From Silene noctiflora (taxonomy: Eukaryota > Streptophyta > Magnoliopsida > Caryophyllales > Caryophyllaceae): 23,561 nucleotides of DNA. The translations under genes and the position numbers were made by a program. This document shows, one piece after another, positions 19,870 through 23,561 of the stretch (position 1 is its first letter; every line of letters starts with the position of its first letter). The notes beneath the pieces were generated by a model. It was given only the letters and a program-made list of their open reading frames with translations. It searched no databases and was not told where the DNA came from. The stretch is taken from positions 22,195-45,755 of the forward strand of contig VHZZ01003202.1 in NCBI GenBank assembly GCA_009801015.1. Reading direction: 5' to 3'.

Positions 19870-22800
19870 CAATGTTGTTGTATTTCTCTCGGATAATTTG
19901 AATAACATAAATTCTCGTGAATTTTTAGCTTACAAGCGAGCCTCATATGTCTCAAGTGATGGGTACTATTGACTATAAGGTAAGACCTTATTGTCTCGCT
20001 GTTACCTTCTCTTATTCTCTCTATCGGCACAAAATTAGATAAGGAAGGCCTAATAGCTGCTTGCAAAATTTCATCTCGTTTTTATGGGTATAATGGACTA
20101 AAAGATTATTGGCATATGTCTTTTAGAGACTATGCTTGGGCTCATATTAAAGAATCTAATGTATGAGAATACGAGGGTTGTTGCTTTAACATGTATGCTA
20201 TGGAATAAGAAACTTCTGGTTGTCGCTTCTTCAGGGTAGTGATTACATGGCGCAAGTTCAATTTGGGAGTGGTGCGCTTTTAGGGGCCAACTACATGCAG
20301 GTAATGTAGTTAAATTGTTTTTATTTTTTCTAGACTGAATACATTAATCTTGAAATTAATGTCTTGTTCTGTAAAGAAACCGACATTTTTTTAATGGTTT
20401 GATTTCTAATTCTTTTATTTCCTTTTAGGATTTTTTTTTTCACTTTTATTGTGAAGATGAACTCGATTATATTTGTTACGCCTATGTTTACTTTTCTCAT
20501 GTTCCGTTGAACCTACTTAACAGAGTGTGACTCCAAATCTTTCTGTGGGTGGTGAGATTTTCTATACTGGTCAACATAGAAAGTCTGGTGTGGGCTACGC
20601 TGCTCGATATAGCAATGACAAGATGGTATTTTCCCTTTCTCTCCCATATACTCCCTCCATTCCAATCAATTTTATACATTTGGTTAAAACACTACTCACT
20701 TGTATTCCACAAATTTATAGAAGTGATTGGAACGGGGGAGTCGTATAATATTTCTTACTGGTTTAAATCGTTTTGTCTGTTATAGTCCTTGCTAAATTAG
20801 TGAGTGAAAATGTCGTCCAGTTACCATACTGAGGTTTAGGATGGGTTGTCGACTTTGTTTCTTAAGTCAAGCAATACAACATTTTAGATATGCCTTATCA
20901 TTTTTCCGAGTTTCTGGAGCAACACTCTTAACCAGGGTATGGTTGCGGGAACTCGGGAAGTACACACTTGTCCTCTTTCTATAGTTCAGATTTTACAAGT
21001 AGCTTACACATGTAACTGTTTTCATCATCTCTGCTCTTAGTATAAGTTCTGTCTACTCCCCTACCCTCTTTTCATCACTTGTATTTGTTTTCTGCACACC
21101 TACTATTGTATCTATCCCTGGATGATATGGAAGAGAATATTCTGGGTAAGGTAACAATCGGTGATTCCAGGGGAGGATGCATGCTGTAGCAATTTGGTAT
21201 GCTAAAAATAGTAAAAGTTATTGGATAATAACATACTTTAAATATCGCCATCCTACTCCTACCTAAGAATCTGTGTAGTAAAGAGTAGTTTAGTCTACTG
21301 GGTAACTTTACCAAACAACATAACTTTACCAAACAACATAACTCTGCCCTACTTCTAGCTAAGAGTATGTGTCGCGTCGATAAACAGTACTAGCACTTCA
21401 GTTTGCCTTTTGTCATGTTTTCTGCTACACATGTAGGTTGCAACTGGACAAGTGGCTAACACAGGTATGGTTGCCCTTAGCTATGTTCACAAGGCATCCG
21501 AGAAGGTGAGTTGGTTATTTATCACTTGGATAACTTCTACTGTGGTTCAAAAACTTTGCGTTGAAGCTTGACGGCTTGTGTCTGGTGTAGGTTTCTCTAG
21601 CTACAGAACTCATGTACAACTATATGTCAAGAGATGTCACCGCCGGTGTTGGTTATGACGCAATGCTTCGCCAGGTATTTTCTACCATAATTGCTCTTTC
21701 TATTGTATCTAGCAAAAATGTGTGTTACAATTGTCATGTGATGCTAGTGCCCAGTTTCCTTGCCAAATCACATTGAATATAGCACAATCGGCAGTTTGCC
21801 AAGTAAATAGTGCTCTGCACTTAGCAATTTTGCATGGAACATCATTGTTAAGAGATACTTCTTCGATTCACGAATATCTTCCATTTTTCATTCTTTGGTT
21901 GATTCTTAAAAACCTTCCAATTTGTTCGTGGGTGTAACATTTTTAGTTTACTTTATACTCCATAATTATCTCATGTACTTTTACACCCCTTTTGTAAATT
22001 GATTTTTTTTTTTTTAAATATTGTGCTATTGTTGATAATAGAAGGTATTTGTGAATCGACAGGAGTAAAATTTTTCTGGGATTGAGTTCTGTTCTACTAA
22101 TGGATTGATCCACATGTCTTCTAAAACACGCCTCATTCAGTTTCCTAATCTAAGTCACTTTTCAGGCTTTGGTCGACGTTTGTAATTTCTAATGTTCTTG
22201 TAGTCTGTAATCTGTACACATAGCCAGCCCTCTTCTCGCACCTAGACTTAGCGAATGGGTCAATTGGATGGGGTCATTGAGGGTTTGGTTATGTCGCGCA
22301 CACTATTATCTGATCTTCTCAGGTCCGGTGGTTACTGTCCTTGTGGCCGTCAAGGGAGGTCATAGATATTAAGGGTCTGTTTTTCTATCCCTTTTCAAAT
22401 CAGTCATCTGTGAGGTCATTTCATATATGATAATTTTCGGGTGGGTTGTTTCTATCAGGTCATTTTTGAATTGGGTATACTTCTGGTTTATACTTTTCGG
22501 GTTTGGATTATGTGAGTTTTGCTAGGTCTACTTATACATTACCTCGCCCAAGTCCTAAACAGGGCCGTAGGGACGCCTAGCTAGAGGCTAGAGCCATTGT
22601 AAAACGAAATTCATGTCTGTTCATTCCCTTGACAGGCACGTGTTAGAGGAAAGGTAGATTCCAATGGGTGTGTCTCCGCTTTTGTTGAAGAGAGGCTTAG
22701 CCCTGGGCTTGGCTTCTTACTTTCTGCAGAGGTGAGACTTTCTCTGCAGTCGACATTTTTTCGTAGCGCCTTTTTTTTAATGCCTTTTTTTTTGTGCTCA

Positions 22801-22938
22801 TCACTCTTTCGTTCAGGCTGGACAATGATGTATATACCGTAGCTAATCTTCACTCTCTTATTGAATTTTGTATCCTTGCAGGTTGATCACGGGAGGAAAG
22901 ATTACAAATTTGGGTTTGGTGTGAATGTCGGGGAGTAA
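18342..22938 (+). CDS. TOM40: Mitochondrial import receptor subunit TOM40 (11 coding exons)
   Basis: Encodes the outer-membrane beta-barrel pore through which nuclear-encoded precursors enter mitochondria. I assembled 11 exons, all with GT/AG introns: 18342-18459, 19344-19425, 19523-19622, 19735-19830, 19929-19979, 20235-20300, 20524-20625, 21437-21505, 21591-21674, 22636-22731 and 22882-22938. They total 921 nt, giving 306 residues with no internal stop, close to the 309 of Arabidopsis TOM40-1. Diagnostic stretches are [16 protein letters not shown] (end of exon 1), [13 protein letters not shown] (exon 3), [11 protein letters not shown] (exon 5), GGEIFYTG and GVGYAARY (exon 7) and [16 protein letters not shown] (exon 9). 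The C-terminal KFGFGVNV fits the beta-signal pattern polar-x-G-x-x-hydrophobic-x-hydrophobic used by the SAM complex. The start ATG has context ACAATGG. Introns 1, 7 and 9 are long (884, 811 and 961 bp) and each contains a MITE. The gene appears intact. Confidence 0.95.
18676..18769. mobile_element. Stowaway-like MITE in TOM40 intron 1
   Basis: A 94-bp element flanked by TA on both sides (18674-18675 and 18770-18771). The ends are CTCCCTTCGTGGCG...TTTGTTTACC and, inverted, GGTAAACAAATGATTGAGTC...GAAGGAG. They match at about 21 of 28 positions. The CTCCCT/CGGAGGGAG-type ends and the TA target are typical of Stowaway elements. Confidence 0.8.
19838..19864. repeat. T27 homopolymer in TOM40 intron 4
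   Basis: A run of 27 T starts seven bases after the intron 4 donor (GTAAGTG). It may vary in length and could be mis-sequenced, but it does not affect the coding exons. Confidence 0.8.
20651..20743. mobile_element. Stowaway-like MITE in TOM40 intron 7
   Basis: The left end CTCCCTCCATTCCAATCA (20651-20668) is mirrored by TGATTGGAACGGGGGAG (about 20724-20740). It is preceded by TA at 20649-20650, and TA recurs at 20744-20745. It is about 90 bp, non-coding, and lies just after exon 7. Confidence 0.8.
21303..21338. repeat. Exact 18-bp tandem duplication in TOM40 intron 7
   Basis: TAACTTTACCAAACAACA occurs twice in direct succession (21303-21320 and 21321-21338). It is an intronic replication-slippage product or old insertion footprint with no visible function. 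Confidence 0.8.
21858..22065. mobile_element. MITE in TOM40 intron 9 with TA flanks
   Basis: The left end CTTCTTCGATTCACGAATA (from 21858) is mirrored at the right end by TATTTGTGAATCGACAGGAG (up to 22065), with a few mismatches. TA lies on both sides (21856-21857 and 22066-22067). The element is about 208 bp and non-coding; its size and target suggest a Tc1/Mariner-type MITE. Confidence 0.65.
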
Positions 22939-23470
22939 ACAATCAAATCGCCTGTTAGAGCTTTAGCCCGTTCTGGAAACACGGGTTGGTTCTTGTTTAC
23001 GTAGAAGTCATCTGATCTGTGGAACTCTATTTTAAGATATTGATCATTAGGGCATTGTTCGGTGACCGATGTACATCAGTAGCGGCATACTTCAATCTCA
23101 TTTCCCCTTTAATAGAGCAAATGTAGAATTGCAATTCATTAAAATTTCCCATTTTGTAGAAATCACCCTCAGGCCTCATCTAGGTCATATCGAGTACAGG
23201 TCAAACTACTTTCAGCTCGACTTCTTGTTTTTGTTGTTAATTAATGGCGTATGGTTATAATTCGAATTATTGTCATCGACTACCAACATGCATGAAGTGG
23301 AATTGCTGAAACCTTCAAGAGTTTCACCAACTCGAGAGGACCCAGTCTCAACGGGAGAGGGATCGAAAGGATAACACAGCGACACCGATATGAATATGTT
23401 CAGTTGGAAAGAGCGCAAATTATCAAACGACTTGAAACAAGTGGAATTGCTCTAAATCTATAATCACCAA
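22939..23470. other. TOM40 3' flank, no further gene
   Basis: The 3' untranslated region of TOM40 should lie at the start of this stretch. The small ORFs on both strands here have no recognisable domain. A purine-rich segment (about 23333-23374) precedes the Helitron end. Nothing else is supported. Confidence 0.5.
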
Positions 23471-23561
23471 CTAGTACAGATCCCGCGCCATTGCGCGGTA
23501 TATAGAGTTTTTATTTTTTTAGTGTATTAAATTTGCACACCATAAATATTTAATATTTCTC
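23471..23561 (-). mobile_element. Helitron 3' terminus, element continuing past the right edge
   Basis: Read on the reverse strand, the hairpin CCGCGC-AATG-GCGCGG (23498-23483) is followed by eight bases (GATCTGTA) and then CTAG (23474-23471). The next base is T. A GC-rich hairpin about 10 bases before a terminal CTRR, abutting a target T, is the signature of a plant Helitron 3' end. The rest of the element would lie beyond 23561, so autonomy and size are unknown. Confidence 0.7.

Noticed and set aside
20497..20785. ORFs on both strands around TOM40 exon 7
   Set aside because: They are alternative frames or unspliced read-through of exon 7 into the intronic MITE; the spliced TOM40 frame explains the region.
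1..23561. tRNA, rRNA or CRISPR-like arrays
   Set aside because: I found no full tRNA cloverleaf, no rRNA-like sequence and no array of identical repeats with unique spacers; the 30-bp units at 14969-15088 are contiguous without spacers.

Overview
The window is nuclear DNA from a flowering plant. It holds two long intronless receptor-kinase genes of the plant peptide-receptor type. It also holds a gene with 11 coding exons and canonical GT/AG introns, encoding the mitochondrial import pore TOM40. Between them lies AT-rich DNA full of plant-type mobile elements: Stowaway-like MITEs, a Mutator-like element, a Helitron end and a LINE tail. There is also a nuclear copy of a piece of the plastid gene ycf4. 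I take it to be a eudicot; an order such as Caryophyllales is only a guess from general character. A single N at 18136 indicates draft assembly.

Layout. 1-1935 is a layered repeat zone: a palindrome, a SINE-like insertion with target duplications, a ycf4-derived plastid fragment, and a 5'-truncated LINE in reverse orientation carrying a zinc-finger (zf-RVT) and RNase H region with disruptions. 2001-5931 is the first receptor kinase (RLK1) with its upstream region, which contains three copies of a roughly 85-110 bp repeat. 5932-9596 is AT-rich intergenic DNA with one clear MITE and no convincing gene. 9597-13830 is the second receptor kinase (RLK2). Two upstream blocks are recognisably shared with RLK1, so the duplication included regulatory DNA. 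13831-18160 is gene-poor: a foldback-like element built of 30-bp units, a 44-codon reverse-strand ORF of doubtful reality, degenerate CCGAA/GACCC-rich repeats and a 746-bp Mutator-like non-autonomous element. 18342-22938 is TOM40, whose introns carry three MITEs. At the right edge a Helitron 3' end begins and runs out of the window.

Function. RLK1 and RLK2 are tandem paralogues related to Arabidopsis PSY1R (LRR subfamily X, receptors of tyrosine-sulfated peptides). Each has a signal peptide, about 21 LRRs interrupted by an island, one membrane helix and an RD-type kinase. RLK2 keeps the more canonical sequence. RLK1 has changed several conserved positions in its last LRRs and activation segment. 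TOM40 is an unrelated housekeeping neighbour. I see no operon-like or multi-gene system. The most informative observations are the duplicated receptor pair with partly shared and partly rearranged promoters, and the layered organelle and transposon insertions.
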